In this document: positions 55,944-64,000 of the stretch, piece after piece
How the letters are laid out: every line of letters begins with the position of its first letter
Position numbering within the stretch: the stretch's first letter is position 1
DNA from: Pseudomonas sp. SCA2728.1_7
GTDB taxonomy: Bacteria > Pseudomonadota > Gammaproteobacteria > Pseudomonadales > Pseudomonadaceae
Direction: 5' to 3'
Assembly: GCF_018138145.1 (NCBI RefSeq)
Contig: NZ_CP073104.1
Location: 5,213,001 to 5,277,000 of the forward strand
Length of the DNA: 64,000 nt
Translations under genes and position numbers: made by a program
The notes under the pieces: model-generated
What the model saw: the letters and a program-made list of their open reading frames with translations, nothing else
What the model was told of the DNA's origin: nothing
The model's database searches: none

Positions 55944-56939
55944 TTATGCAGCCTGCTGGAACTGCTGCCGATACTGGTTCGGCGACAGCTCGGTGTGCTG
56001 GCGGAACAGCCGCGCAAAGAAGCTCGCGTCGTCGTAACCGACCTCATAACTGATGGTCTTGATGCTCTTGCGGCTGCCGGACAGCAAGCCTTTCGCCGTC
56101 TCGATGCGCAGCCGTTGCAAGTAATGCAGCGGTTTGTCACCGGTGGCTGTCTGGAAGCGCCGCATGAAGTTGCGGATGCTCATACCGTGCTCGCGTGCCA
56201 CGTCTTCGAAGCGGAACTTGTCGGCGAAGTGTTCTTCGAGCCAGTGCTGGATCTGCAGGATGATCACGTCCTGGTGCAGCTTCTGCCCACCGAAACCGAT
56301 ACGTCCCGGCGCATAGCTACGCTGCACTTCGTAGAGAATGTCGCGGGCCACGGCTTGTGCGACGTTGGCCCCGCAAAAGCGCTCGATCAAGTAGATGTAA
56401 AGATCGCAGGCTGAGGTGGTGCCGCCAGCGCAATACAAATTGTCGGCGTCGGTCAGGTGCTTGTCCTGATTGAGATAGACCTTGGGAAAACGCTCGGCGA
56501 AGGCATTGAAGAATCGCCAGTAGGTGGTCGCTTCCTTGCCGTTGAGCAGGCCGGCCTCGGCCAGCCAGAACACCCCGGTGGCTTCGCCGCACAACACCGC
56601 GCCACGGGCGTGCTGTTCACGCAGCCACGGCAGGACTTGCGGATAACGGCTGCACAGCGTGTCGAAATCGTCCCAAAACGCCGGGAGGATAATGACATCG
56701 GCGTTTTCCAGGCCGCCGTCGACCGGCATCACGACGTCACTGAAGCTGTTCACCGGTTTGCCGTCGGGGCTGACCAGGCGTGTTTCGAACGCCGGAGTCA
56801 GGCCGTGGCCCAGTTGTTTGCCATAACGCAGGCTAGCCAGATGGAAGAAATCCTTGGCTTGCATGAGAGTGGAGGCGAAAACCCGGTCGATTGCCAGGAT
56901 GCTGACGCGCCGCAAGGGCGTGGAGACTTGCTTGGACAT
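55944..56939 (-). CDS. GlxA-type AraC-family regulator with DJ-1/PfpI domain
   Basis: The 331-residue protein has an N-terminal DJ-1/PfpI-like (amidase-like) domain (ADVIILPAFWDDFD; GAVLCGEATGVFWLAEAGLLNG). The C-terminal AraC helix-turn-helix pair is RFEDVAREHGMSIRNFMRRF and TISYEVGYDDASFFARLFRQHTELSPNQYRQQF. The regulated compound is unknown. It is divergent from an acyl-CoA dehydrogenase gene, which it probably controls. Confidence 0.92.
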   Translation of the reverse strand: MSKQVSTPLRRVSILAIDRVFASTLMQAKDFFHLASLRYGKQLGHGLTPAFETRLVSPDGKPVNSFSDVVMPVDGGLENADVIILPAFWDDFDTLCSRYPQVLPWLREQHARGAVLCGEATGVFWLAEAGLLNGKEATTYWRFFNAFAERFPKVYLNQDKHLTDADNLYCAGGTTSACDLYIYLIERFCGANVAQAVARDILYEVQRSYAPGRIGFGGQKLHQDVIILQIQHWLEEHFADKFRFEDVAREHGMSIRNFMRRFQTATGDKPLHYLQRLRIETAKGLLSGSRKSIKTISYEVGYDDASFFARLFRQHTELSPNQYRQQFQQAA

Positions 56940-57090
56940 AATTCAACTTTTGTTTTGTTTTTATAAGGGAAAGTGGTCACCAGACGGCTGGATCGTCTTA
57001 TTTTTTGTCGGATGTGTCCAGTGTCCTGTGTCAGAGGGGAGGCTTAGTCTCTGAAGGTCATCTCCCTCCAACAAGAAAGAAAGGTGCCGC

Positions 57091-58227
57091 ATGATCCCCA
57101 GAACCTTGTTCAGCTCCGAGCACGAATTGTTTCGCGACAGCGTACGAACCTTCCTCGAAAAAGAGGCGGTGCCGTTCCATGCGCAATGGGAGAAACAAGG
57201 TTATATCGACCGCAAACTGTGGAACAAGGCAGGGGAGGCGGGGATGCTCTGCTCGCACCTGCCGGAAGAGTACGGCGGGTTGGGGGCGGACTTTCTTTAC
57301 AGTGCGGTGGTGATCGAGGAGGTCGGGCGACTGGGCCTGACCGGCATCGGTTTCTCGCTGCATTCGGACATTGTTGCGCCGTACATCCTGCATTACGGCA
57401 GCGAAGCGCTGAAGCACAAATACCTGCCGAAACTGGTTTCGGGCGAGATGGTCACGGCCATCGCCATGACCGAGCCGGGTGCCGGTTCCGACCTGCAAGG
57501 CGTGAAGACCACCGCCGTGCTGGACGGTGACGAATATGTGATCAACGGCTCGAAAACCTTTATCACCAACGGCTTTCTAGCGGACCTGGTGATCGTCGTC
57601 GCCAAGACCGACCCGAAGGCCGGCGCCAAGGGCACCAGCCTGTTTCTGGTGGAAGCGAATACGCCGGGCTTCGACAAGGGCAAGCGCCTGGAGAAGGTCG
57701 GCATGAAGGCGCAGGACACCTCGGAATTGTTCTTCCAGGATGTGCGCGTACCGAAGGAAAACCTGTTGGGGCAGGCTGGGGGAGGGTTTGCTTACCTGAT
57801 GCAGGAATTGCCGCAGGAGCGTTTGACTGTAGCAATCGGTGGTCTGGCCTCAGCCGAAGCAGCGTTGCAGTGGACGCTGGATTACACCCGCGATCGCAAG
57901 GCCTTCGGCAAAGCCATTGCCGACTTCCAGAACACCCGCTTCAAGTTGGCAGAGATGGCCACGGAAATCCAGATCGGCCGGGTGTTCGTCGATAAGTGTC
58001 TGGAGCTGCACCTGCAAGGCAAGCTGGACGTGCCGACGGCAGCGATGGCGAAATACTGGGGCACCGATCTGCAATGCAAGGTGCTCGACGAGTGCGTGCA
58101 GTTGCATGGTGGCTACGGCTTCATGTGGGAATACCCGGTGGCCCGGGCGTGGGCGGATGCGCGGGTGCAGCGGATCTATGCCGGCACCAATGAAATCATG
58201 AAGGAGATCATTGCGCGGTCGCTCTGA
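57091..58227 (+). CDS. Acyl-CoA dehydrogenase
   Basis: The FAD enzyme introduces a 2,3 double bond into an acyl-CoA. The 378-residue protein has the family features AIAMTEPGAGSDLQGVKTTAV, FITNGFLADLVIVVAKTD, ALQWTLDYTRDRKAFGKAIADFQNTRFKLAEM and the C-terminal CVQLHGGYGFMWEYPVARAWADARVQRIYAGTNEIMKEII. The substrate (chain length or branching) is unclear. The divergent GlxA-type regulator and a shared 151-bp region suggest substrate-responsive control. Confidence 0.93.
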   Translation: MIPRTLFSSEHELFRDSVRTFLEKEAVPFHAQWEKQGYIDRKLWNKAGEAGMLCSHLPEEYGGLGADFLYSAVVIEEVGRLGLTGIGFSLHSDIVAPYILHYGSEALKHKYLPKLVSGEMVTAIAMTEPGAGSDLQGVKTTAVLDGDEYVINGSKTFITNGFLADLVIVVAKTDPKAGAKGTSLFLVEANTPGFDKGKRLEKVGMKAQDTSELFFQDVRVPKENLLGQAGGGFAYLMQELPQERLTVAIGGLASAEAALQWTLDYTRDRKAFGKAIADFQNTRFKLAEMATEIQIGRVFVDKCLELHLQGKLDVPTAAMAKYWGTDLQCKVLDECVQLHGGYGFMWEYPVARAWADARVQRIYAGTNEIMKEIIARSL

Positions 58228-58250
58228 AATTCTCGTGACTGTCAGACCGC

Positions 58251-58317
58251 TATCGCGAGCAGGCTCACTCCTACAGGGAAATGCATTCCATAATGTAGGA
58301 GTGAGCCTGCTCGCGAT
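58251..58317. repeat. REP pair, inward-facing arrangement
   Basis: TATCGCGAGCAGGCTCACTC and its reverse complement are separated by a short spacer with GGAAATGCATTCC. It lies between the convergent dehydrogenase and aldo-keto reductase genes. Confidence 0.88.
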
Positions 58318-58333
58318 TGGCTCTATGAATCAA

Positions 58334-59374
58334 TCAAGGCGCTGGGTTCGGGTGATCCTTGTGAATCGCCTCGATCCCTTCCAGCACTTCATCCGACAGC
58401 TTCAGATCGAAGCTGGCAATGTTGCTGTCCAGTTGTTCAAGCGTGGTCGCCCCAATGATGTTGCTGGTGACAAACGGTTGCTGATTCACAAAAGCCAAGG
58501 CCATCTGCGCCGGATCCAGACCGTGTTCACGGGCCAGTGCCACATAGCGGCTGCACGCTGCTTCCGACTGCGCATTGAAATAGCGGCTGAAGCGGCTGTA
58601 GAGGCTCAGGCGGCCTTTCGGCGGACGAGCGCCACCTTCATATTTACCCGACAGGAAACCAAACGCCAGCGGCGAATAGGCCAGCAGGCCGCATTGTTCG
58701 CGGATGGCGATTTCTGCCAGGCCCACTTCAAAACTGCGGTTGAGCAGGTTGTACGGGTTCTGGATCGACACCGCGCGCGGCCAGCCACGGGCTTCGGCCA
58801 GTGCGAGAAAACGCATGGTGCCCCACGGGGTTTCGTTGGACAGGCCGATGTGGCGGATCTTGCCGGCCTTCACCTGTTCGTCGAGCGCTTCGAGGGTGTC
58901 TTCGAGCGGCGTCAGGTTGGCTTCGATCTTGTGCTTGTAGCCCAGTTGTCCGAAAAAGTTGGTGCTGCGCTCCGGCCAGTGCAATTGGTATAGGTCGATG
59001 TAGTCGGTTTGCAGGCGTTCGAGGCTGGCGTCGACCGCTGCGGTGATGTGCTGGCGGTTGTGGCGCAGGTTTTTGTCGCGGATGTAGTCGATGGTATTGC
59101 CCGGGCCGGCGATCTTGCTGGCGAGGATCCAGTCGGCCCGGTCGCCGCGACTTTTGAAATAATTGCCGATGTAGCGCTCGGTGGTGGCGTAAGTTTCGGC
59201 TTTCGGCGGCACCGGGTACATCTCGGCGGTGTCGATGAAATTGATCCCGGCTTCCTTGGCCCTTTCTATCTGCGCGAAGGCTTCAGCTTCAGTGTTTTGC
59301 TCGCCCCAGGTCATGGTGCCGAGGCAGATTGCACTCACGTTCAGGTCGGTACGGCCTAGCTGGCGATAGTCCAT
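58334..59374 (-). CDS. NADP(H)-dependent aldo-keto reductase (Tas-like)
   Basis: The 346-residue protein is an aldo-keto reductase. The start MDYRQLGRTDLNVSAICLGTMTWG (59374) follows AAGGAGCACCTG. It has the catalytic Asp/Tyr segment FIDTAEMYPVPP, the Lys region WILASKIAG, the His in YQLHWPERSTNFFG, and NADPH-binding SNIIGATTLEQLDSNI. The overall pattern is that of the Tas/KAB subfamily; the substrate is unknown. Confidence 0.92.
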   Translation of the reverse strand: MDYRQLGRTDLNVSAICLGTMTWGEQNTEAEAFAQIERAKEAGINFIDTAEMYPVPPKAETYATTERYIGNYFKSRGDRADWILASKIAGPGNTIDYIRDKNLRHNRQHITAAVDASLERLQTDYIDLYQLHWPERSTNFFGQLGYKHKIEANLTPLEDTLEALDEQVKAGKIRHIGLSNETPWGTMRFLALAEARGWPRAVSIQNPYNLLNRSFEVGLAEIAIREQCGLLAYSPLAFGFLSGKYEGGARPPKGRLSLYSRFSRYFNAQSEAACSRYVALAREHGLDPAQMALAFVNQQPFVTSNIIGATTLEQLDSNIASFDLKLSDEVLEGIEAIHKDHPNPAP

Positions 59375-59549
59375 CAGGTGCTCCTTGGGCAAAACAATCA
59401 TAAAAGCAGGTTGAAATATTTTTCGCAATCTGCATAATTGCCGACCTCTTTCTGCAGTGGAAGTGATGCGCCGCCGCCGAAGAATCTTGCCGTTGAACGG
59501 ACGCGCCGACCCGAGCCCCCGAAAGCGTCTGTATCCGGCTGCCTTTGAC

Positions 59550-59578
59550 TTGTCAAAGTACGCACTATTCAGTAAGAT
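59550..59578 (+). promoter_or_regulatory. Candidate sigma-70 promoter for rplM
   Basis: TTGTCA (59550-59555), 17 bases, then TAAGAT (59573-59578). It lies 42 bases upstream of the rplM start. Confidence 0.5.
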
Positions 59579-59619
59579 CCGCCGTCTAATTTACAGGGCG
59601 GCCCCTGAGGCTATAAAGA

Positions 59620-60048
59620 ATGAAAACTTTTACTGCTAAACCGGAAACAGTAAAGCGCGACTGGTTTGTCGTCGACGCTGCTGGTCAGACCCTGGGTCGT
59701 CTGGCCACCGAAATCGCGAGCCGTCTGCGTGGCAAGCACAAGCCTGAGTACACTCCTCACGTTGACACCGGCGACTACATCGTCGTAATCAATGCTGAGC
59801 AGATTCGTGTTACCGGTGCTAAAACCACTGACAAAATGTACTACTCCCACTCCGGTTTCCCGGGCGGCATCAAGTCGATCAACTTTGAAAAGCTGATCGC
59901 TAAAGCCCCTGAGCGCGTGATCGAGACCGCGGTTAAAGGCATGCTGCCTAAAAACCCACTGGGTCGCGACATGTACCGTAAGCTGAAAGTCTATGCGGGC
60001 GCTGCACACCCACATACTGCTCAGCAGCCCCAAGAACTGAAGTTTTAA
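59620..60048 (+). CDS. rplM: 50S ribosomal protein L13
   Basis: L13 binds 23S rRNA early in 50S assembly. The 142-residue protein starts [20 protein letters not shown] and has [25 protein letters not shown] and YSHSGFPGG, the L13 signatures. Translation of rpsI starts 15 bases after its stop; together they form the conserved rplM-rpsI operon with a promoter just upstream. The start follows no strong ribosome site but matches the family N-terminus. Confidence 0.98.
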   Translation: MKTFTAKPETVKRDWFVVDAAGQTLGRLATEIASRLRGKHKPEYTPHVDTGDYIVVINAEQIRVTGAKTTDKMYYSHSGFPGGIKSINFEKLIAKAPERVIETAVKGMLPKNPLGRDMYRKLKVYAGAAHPHTAQQPQELKF

Positions 60049-60062
60049 CGGAATAGTACATT

Positions 60063-60455
60063 ATGTCGGCGACTCAAAATTACGGCACTGGCCGTCGCAA
60101 GACCGCAACCGCACGCGTTTTCCTGCGTCCGGGTACTGGTAACATCTCCATCAACAACCGTTCGCTGGAAAACTTCTTCGGCCGTGAAACTGCCCGCATG
60201 GTAGTTCGCCAGCCGCTGGAGCTGACTGAGACTGTCGAGAAGTTCGACATCTACGTCACCGTGATCGGTGGTGGTGTAAGTGGTCAAGCTGGCGCAATCC
60301 GCCACGGCATCACTCGCGCTCTGATGGACTACGACGAAACCCTGCGTGGCGCTCTGCGCAAAGCTGGCTTCGTTACTCGCGACGCCCGTGAAGTTGAACG
60401 TAAGAAAGTTGGTCTGCGTAAAGCGCGTAAGCGTCCGCAGTACTCGAAGCGTTAA
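60063..60455 (+). CDS. rpsI: 30S ribosomal protein S9
   Basis: S9 is a 30S component whose C-terminal tail contacts P-site tRNA. The 130-residue protein has [21 protein letters not shown] and the basic C-terminus [14 protein letters not shown] with the conserved terminal Lys-Arg. It is the second gene of the rplM-rpsI operon, and is followed by a terminator. Confidence 0.98.
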   Translation: MSATQNYGTGRRKTATARVFLRPGTGNISINNRSLENFFGRETARMVVRQPLELTETVEKFDIYVTVIGGGVSGQAGAIRHGITRALMDYDETLRGALRKAGFVTRDAREVERKKVGLRKARKRPQYSKR

Positions 60456-60477
60456 TTCCGCTTCCGCGTTCAAAAAG

Positions 60478-60513
60478 AACGCCCGCCTCCTCACGGAAGC
60501 GGGCGTTTTTTTT
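60478..60513 (+). terminator. Rho-independent terminator after rpsI
   Basis: AACGCCCGC pairs with GCGGGCGTT around a 12-base loop and is followed by a run of T. Confidence 0.93.
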
Positions 60514-60726
60514 ATGCCTGTGATTTATTAAAGAATTGCGCTGCGACAACTTGCCACTTCCGTAGACCCCCTATACTGCAAGGCTTGAGGGTATGAGCTC
60601 CGGGTAATTCCCTTGTCAGAATGGGGGCTTTTCATTACCATCTCGGCAAAATTTTTATAAGTAACATTGATTTATTTAGTAGATGCCTGATTTAACAGGC
60701 CACAAAAGCTGATGGGAGAGGACTGA

Positions 60727-61320
60727 ATGAGCAATGACGGCGTGAATGCAGGCCGGCGTCGCTTCTTGGTAGCAGCCACATCCGTGGTGGGTGCTGCAGG
60801 AGCGGTGGGGGCTGCGGTCCCGTTCGTGGGGTCATGGTTTCCCAGTGCCAAGGCGAAAGCCGCCGGTGCACCGGTGAAAGTGAATGTCAGCAAAATCGAG
60901 CCAGGACAGCAGATGATTGCTGAGTGGCGCGGCCAGCCGGTGTTCATTGTCCGCCGTACTACGGAAATCCTGGGGAATCTCAAGAAGATCGAGGGCCAGC
61001 TCTCCGATCCGAACTCCAAAAACTCCACGCAACCCACCTATGTCGACCCTGAAACGCGTTCGATCAAGCCGGAAATTCTGCTGCTGATCGGGATCTGCAC
61101 GCACCTGGGTTGCTCGCCAACCTTCCGTCCCGAAGTGGCACCTGCGGATCTCGGTAAAGACTGGGTCGGTGGCTATTTCTGCCCTTGCCACGGTTCCCAC
61201 TACGATCTGGCTGGCCGCGTCTACAAGTCGCAACCTGCGCCTTTGAACCTGCCAGTTCCGCCGCATTCCTATGAGACCGATGATCTGATTGTCATTGGCG
61301 TCGATACGGAGAAAGCGTGA
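60727..61320 (+). CDS. petA: Ubiquinol-cytochrome c reductase Rieske iron-sulfur subunit
   Basis: The Rieske subunit carries the [2Fe-2S] cluster of the cytochrome bc1 complex. The 197-residue protein has a Tat-type N-terminus (RRRFLVAATSVV) and membrane anchor. The cluster ligands are Cys124 and His126 in CTHLGC and Cys152 and His155 in CPCHGSH, and the disulfide cysteines Cys129 and Cys154 are present. The ATG follows GGGAGAGGACTGA. It is first in the petABC operon; its stop overlaps the petB start as TGATG. Confidence 0.97.
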   Translation: MSNDGVNAGRRRFLVAATSVVGAAGAVGAAVPFVGSWFPSAKAKAAGAPVKVNVSKIEPGQQMIAEWRGQPVFIVRRTTEILGNLKKIEGQLSDPNSKNSTQPTYVDPETRSIKPEILLLIGICTHLGCSPTFRPEVAPADLGKDWVGGYFCPCHGSHYDLAGRVYKSQPAPLNLPVPPHSYETDDLIVIGVDTEKA

Positions 61321-62531
61321 TGAGCAAGTTCATGGATTGGGTTGATGCGCGCTTTCCTGCGACCAAAATGTGGGAAGACCATCTCAGCAAGTATTACGCT
61401 CCAAAAAACTTCAACTTCTTCTATTTCTTCGGCTCTTTGGCGCTGCTGGTGCTAGTGAATCAGATCGTCACCGGGGTCTGGCTGACGATGAGCTACACGC
61501 CGTCGGCAGAAGAAGCCTTCGCTTCCGTCGAATACATAATGCGTGACGTCGAGTACGGCTCGATCCTGCGCCTGCTGCACTCGACCGGTGCTTCGGCGTT
61601 CTTCATCGTGGTTTATCTGCACATGTTCCGTGGTCTGCTCTACGGCTCCTATCAGAAGCCGCGTGAGCTGGTCTGGGTCTTCGGTATGCTGATTTACTTG
61701 GCGCTGATGGCCGAAGCCTTCATGGGTTATCTGCTGCCGTGGGGCCAGATGTCCTACTGGGGTGCCCAGGTGATCATCTCGCTGTTCGGTGCGATTCCCG
61801 TCATCGGCAACGACCTGACCCAGTGGATTCGTGGTGACTACCTGATCTCCGGAATCACCCTGAACCGCTTCTTCGCCTTGCACGTCGTCGCGCTGCCGAT
61901 CGTGATTCTCGGTTTGGTGGTGCTGCACATTCTGGCGTTGCACGAAGTCGGTTCGAACAACCCTGACGGCGTCGACATCAAGAAGCACAAAGACGAAAAC
62001 GGCATCCCGCTGGACGGCATTGCCTTCCATCCGTACTACACCGTGAAAGACATTGTCGGTGTCGTAGTGTTCCTGTTTATCTTCTGTTTCATTGTGTTCT
62101 TCTTCCCGGAAATGGGCGGTTACTTCCTCGAAAAACCAAACTTCGAGCAAGCTAACCCGTTCAAGACACCAGAGCACATTGCGCCGGTTTGGTACTTCAC
62201 ACCGTTCTACGCAATCTTGCGTGCGATCCCGGACAAGCTCATGGGCGTGATCGCCATGGGGGCGGCGATTGCGGTGCTGTTTGTGTTGCCGTGGCTCGAC
62301 CGTAGTCCGGTCAAGTCGATGCGCTACAAAGGCTGGCTGAGCAAAATCTGGCTGCTGGTGTTCTGCATTTCGTTCGTGATTCTCGGCATTCTCGGTGTGC
62401 TTGCGCCGACGCCGGAGCGAACCTTGCTGTCGCAGGTCTGCACCTTCCTGTACTTCGCCTACTTCATTCTGATGCCGTTCTACACCCGGCTCGAGAAGAC
62501 CAAACCGGTTCCGGAAAGGGTGACTGGCTGA
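61320..62531 (+). CDS. petB: Cytochrome b of the bc1 complex
   Basis: Cytochrome b holds two hemes and the quinol sites of the bc1 complex. The 403-residue membrane protein has about eight segments and the heme-ligand His residues in LHSTGASAFFIVVYLHMFRG and FFALHVVALPIVILGLVVLHILALHE. The Qo-site motif PEW is represented in the segment PEHIAPVWYFTPFYAILRA. ATG at 61320 (MSKFMDWVD) was preferred over the GTG three bases upstream. It overlaps petA by one base and petC by one base. Confidence 0.97.
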   Translation: MSKFMDWVDARFPATKMWEDHLSKYYAPKNFNFFYFFGSLALLVLVNQIVTGVWLTMSYTPSAEEAFASVEYIMRDVEYGSILRLLHSTGASAFFIVVYLHMFRGLLYGSYQKPRELVWVFGMLIYLALMAEAFMGYLLPWGQMSYWGAQVIISLFGAIPVIGNDLTQWIRGDYLISGITLNRFFALHVVALPIVILGLVVLHILALHEVGSNNPDGVDIKKHKDENGIPLDGIAFHPYYTVKDIVGVVVFLFIFCFIVFFFPEMGGYFLEKPNFEQANPFKTPEHIAPVWYFTPFYAILRAIPDKLMGVIAMGAAIAVLFVLPWLDRSPVKSMRYKGWLSKIWLLVFCISFVILGILGVLAPTPERTLLSQVCTFLYFAYFILMPFYTRLEKTKPVPERVTG

Positions 62532-63313
62532 TGAAAAAGTTATTTTTTGCTCTGATTTTTGCTGCGTTGCCTGTCCTGTCTTTCGCCGCTGAACATGGTG
62601 GTCCGGAGCTGGAAAAAGTCGACATCGATGTCTCCGATAAAGCTGCTCTGCAGGATGGTGCGCGCACCTTCGCCAACTATTGCATGGGTTGCCACAGTGC
62701 CAAGTTCCAGCGTTACGAGCGGGTTGCCGATGACCTTGGTGTGCCGCACGAACTGATGCTGGAGAAACTGGTGTTCACCGGCGCCAAGATTGGCGATCAC
62801 ATGAACATCGGCATGCAGCCGGCGGACGCCAAGACCTGGTTCGGCGCGGCACCACCGGATCTGACCCTGGTCGCTCGCGTACGCGGCACCGACTGGCTCT
62901 ACGGTTACCTGAAGTCGTTCTACGAAGATCCGGCACGCCCATGGGGTGTGAACAACAAGGTCTTCCCGAACGTCGGCATGCCTAACGTGCTGGTCGGCCT
63001 GCAAGGTCGTCAGGTCGTGGGTTGCAAACAGGTGCAGATCGTCGAAGACGGCAAGAAGCAATATGATCCGCTGACCGGTACGCCTCTGACCCATGAAGCG
63101 TGCGATCAACTGACCATCGTGCCGAAATCCGGTGCTCTGAACGAAGAGCAGTTCGATGAGAAGGTCAAGAATCTGGTAACCTTCCTGGCTTACTCGGCTA
63201 ACCCGGTTAAGCTGCAACATCAGCGCATCGGTACTTATGTCTTGCTGTACCTGGCGTTCTTCTTTGTGTTCGCCTACCTGCTCAAGCGTGAATACTGGAA
63301 AGACGTGCACTGA
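62531..63313 (+). CDS. petC: Cytochrome c1
   Basis: Cytochrome c1 passes electrons from the Rieske cluster to soluble cytochrome c. The 260-residue protein has a signal peptide (MKKLFFALIFAALPVLSFAA), the heme-binding CMGCH at Cys51-Cys54-His55, the likely Met ligand later in the chain (NIGMQPADAKTW region) and a C-terminal membrane anchor (YVLLYLAFFFVFAYLL). It is the last gene of petABC and is followed by a strong long hairpin. Confidence 0.96.
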   Translation: MKKLFFALIFAALPVLSFAAEHGGPELEKVDIDVSDKAALQDGARTFANYCMGCHSAKFQRYERVADDLGVPHELMLEKLVFTGAKIGDHMNIGMQPADAKTWFGAAPPDLTLVARVRGTDWLYGYLKSFYEDPARPWGVNNKVFPNVGMPNVLVGLQGRQVVGCKQVQIVEDGKKQYDPLTGTPLTHEACDQLTIVPKSGALNEEQFDEKVKNLVTFLAYSANPVKLQHQRIGTYVLLYLAFFFVFAYLLKREYWKDVH

Positions 63314-63337
63314 TACGCTTCAAGCATTGCTGTTAAT

Positions 63338-63422
63338 CGCGCGCGCCCAAGGGCGCCTCCGATAGCGCAACTCTGGTCAGCCAGACGTTGCGGGAGGCGC
63401 CCTCTGGGCGCGCGCGTTTTTC
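63338..63422 (+). terminator. Long GC-rich hairpin after petC
   Basis: CGCGCGCGCCCAAGGGCGCC pairs imperfectly with the reverse complement near 63393-63416, around a loop of about 35 bases, with a T run following. It is probably a terminator, with readthrough to sspA possible. Confidence 0.75.
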
Positions 63423-63458
63423 CGGTTCCGATAATTTCAACAAGCGAGGAGGATCGCC

Positions 63459-64000
63459 ATGGGCGTGACCAATCGGTTGGCCTGTTACTCCGACCCCGCC
63501 GACCACTATTCCCACCGAGTGCGCATTGTGCTTGCAGAGAAGGGTGTCAGCGCCGAGATCATTTATGTGGAGGCTGGTCGTCAGCCGCCTAAACTGATTG
63601 AGGTAAACCCTTACGGCAGTCTGCCGACGCTGGTCGATCGTGACCTGGCGTTGTGGGAGTCGACCGTGGTGATGGAATATCTGGATGAGCGTTACCCGCA
63701 CCCGCCGTTGATGCCGGTTTATCCGGTGGCGCGTGCCAACAGTCGGCTGCTGATTCATCGCATTCAGCGCGACTGGTGTGGTCTGGTGGATCTGATTCTG
63801 GATCCCAAGTCCAAGGAGGCTGCGCGTGTCGTGGCGCGCAAGGAATTGCGCGAAAGCCTGACGGGTGTGTCGCCGCTGTTTGCCGACAAGCCGTTTTTCC
63901 TCAGTGAGGAACAAAGTCTGGTGGATTGCTGCCTATTGCCAATACTCTGGCGTTTGCCGATTCTGGGTATTGAACTGCCGCGGCCAGCCAAGCCGCTGCT
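63459..64000 (+). CDS. sspA: Stringent starvation protein A, N-terminal part (cut by window edge)
   Basis: SspA is a GST-fold protein that binds RNA polymerase and alters transcription during starvation and stress. The visible 180 residues begin [29 protein letters not shown], a GST-type N-terminus, followed by [32 protein letters not shown]. The C-terminal helical part starts but is cut at the right edge. The ATG at 63459 follows GAGGAGGATCGCC, a strong site. The gene lies directly after petABC, as is standard in Pseudomonas. Confidence 0.95.
   Translation, partial: MGVTNRLACYSDPADHYSHRVRIVLAEKGVSAEIIYVEAGRQPPKLIEVNPYGSLPTLVDRDLALWESTVVMEYLDERYPHPPLMPVYPVARANSRLLIHRIQRDWCGLVDLILDPKSKEAARVVARKELRESLTGVSPLFADKPFFLSEEQSLVDCCLLPILWRLPILGIELPRPAKPL

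Noticed and set aside
60551..60577. TTGCCA and TATACT before petA as a promoter
   Set aside because: The spacer is only 15 bases, too short for a confident sigma-70 call.

Overview
The window is chromosomal DNA from a Pseudomonas of the fluorescens group. The evidence is the gene order (lolB-ispE-tRNA-Gln-prs; hemA-prfA-prmC-moeB-murI; hemH-uraA-upp-hpt-mqo; rplM-rpsI-petABC-sspA), the high GC content and many REP/REPIN palindromes built on GAGCCTGCTCGCGA, which are typical of these genomes. No insertion sequence, prophage, CRISPR array or integrase was seen. Almost everything is core or lineage-core chromosome.

Layout. 1-8565: the start of prs, tRNA-Gln, ispE, lolB and a TPR lipoprotein on the minus strand, divergent from the overlapping hemA-prfA-prmC-moeB-murI operon. 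8566-9196: pagL, a lipid A deacylase gene, with a candidate envelope-stress (AlgU-type) promoter. 9684-18039: nine genes on the minus strand, each overlapping or almost touching the next: a DUF523/DUF1722 protein, a MerR regulator, photolyase, an NTF2-like protein, an SDR, an FAD amine-oxidase-like protein, DUF1365, a Cfa-like methyltransferase and DUF2878. A second minus-strand unit (a renalase-like flavoprotein and a Trp-rich small protein, 18253-19451) follows, with a divergent TIGR01777 epimerase and hemH. Both minus-strand promoter regions carry paired TGTACA-type half sites 12 bases apart. This block looks like a light or photo-oxidative response regulon, and is the most interesting system in the window.

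21694-32063: nucleobase salvage (uraA-upp, hpt), malate:quinone oxidoreductase and many small conserved Pseudomonas proteins, including an SRAP protein with two altered catalytic positions. 32271-41348: a chemoreceptor, an M48 lipoprotein protease, a GDT1/TMEM165-type exporter behind a yybP-ykoY (manganese) riboswitch, rsmC, hprA, a LysE exporter, and an AraC regulator divergent from an MFS transporter. 41495-50188: an acyl-CoA ligase, a DUF1302 porin-like protein, a DUF1329 protein and a very large MalT-like LuxR regulator, with a 424-bp composite inverted-repeat element before the regulator. 50254-59374: an MBL hydrolase, OmpA lipoprotein, zapG, an alpha/beta hydrolase, a TrpRS with an extra C-terminal domain, zapE, a GlxA-type regulator divergent from an acyl-CoA dehydrogenase, and an aldo-keto reductase. 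59620-64000: ribosomal proteins L13/S9, the cytochrome bc1 operon and the start of sspA.

Starts were chosen by hand where the longest open frame ran into a neighbour or lacked a ribosome binding site. Functional calls rest on recognised motifs and remembered families. No database search was possible.
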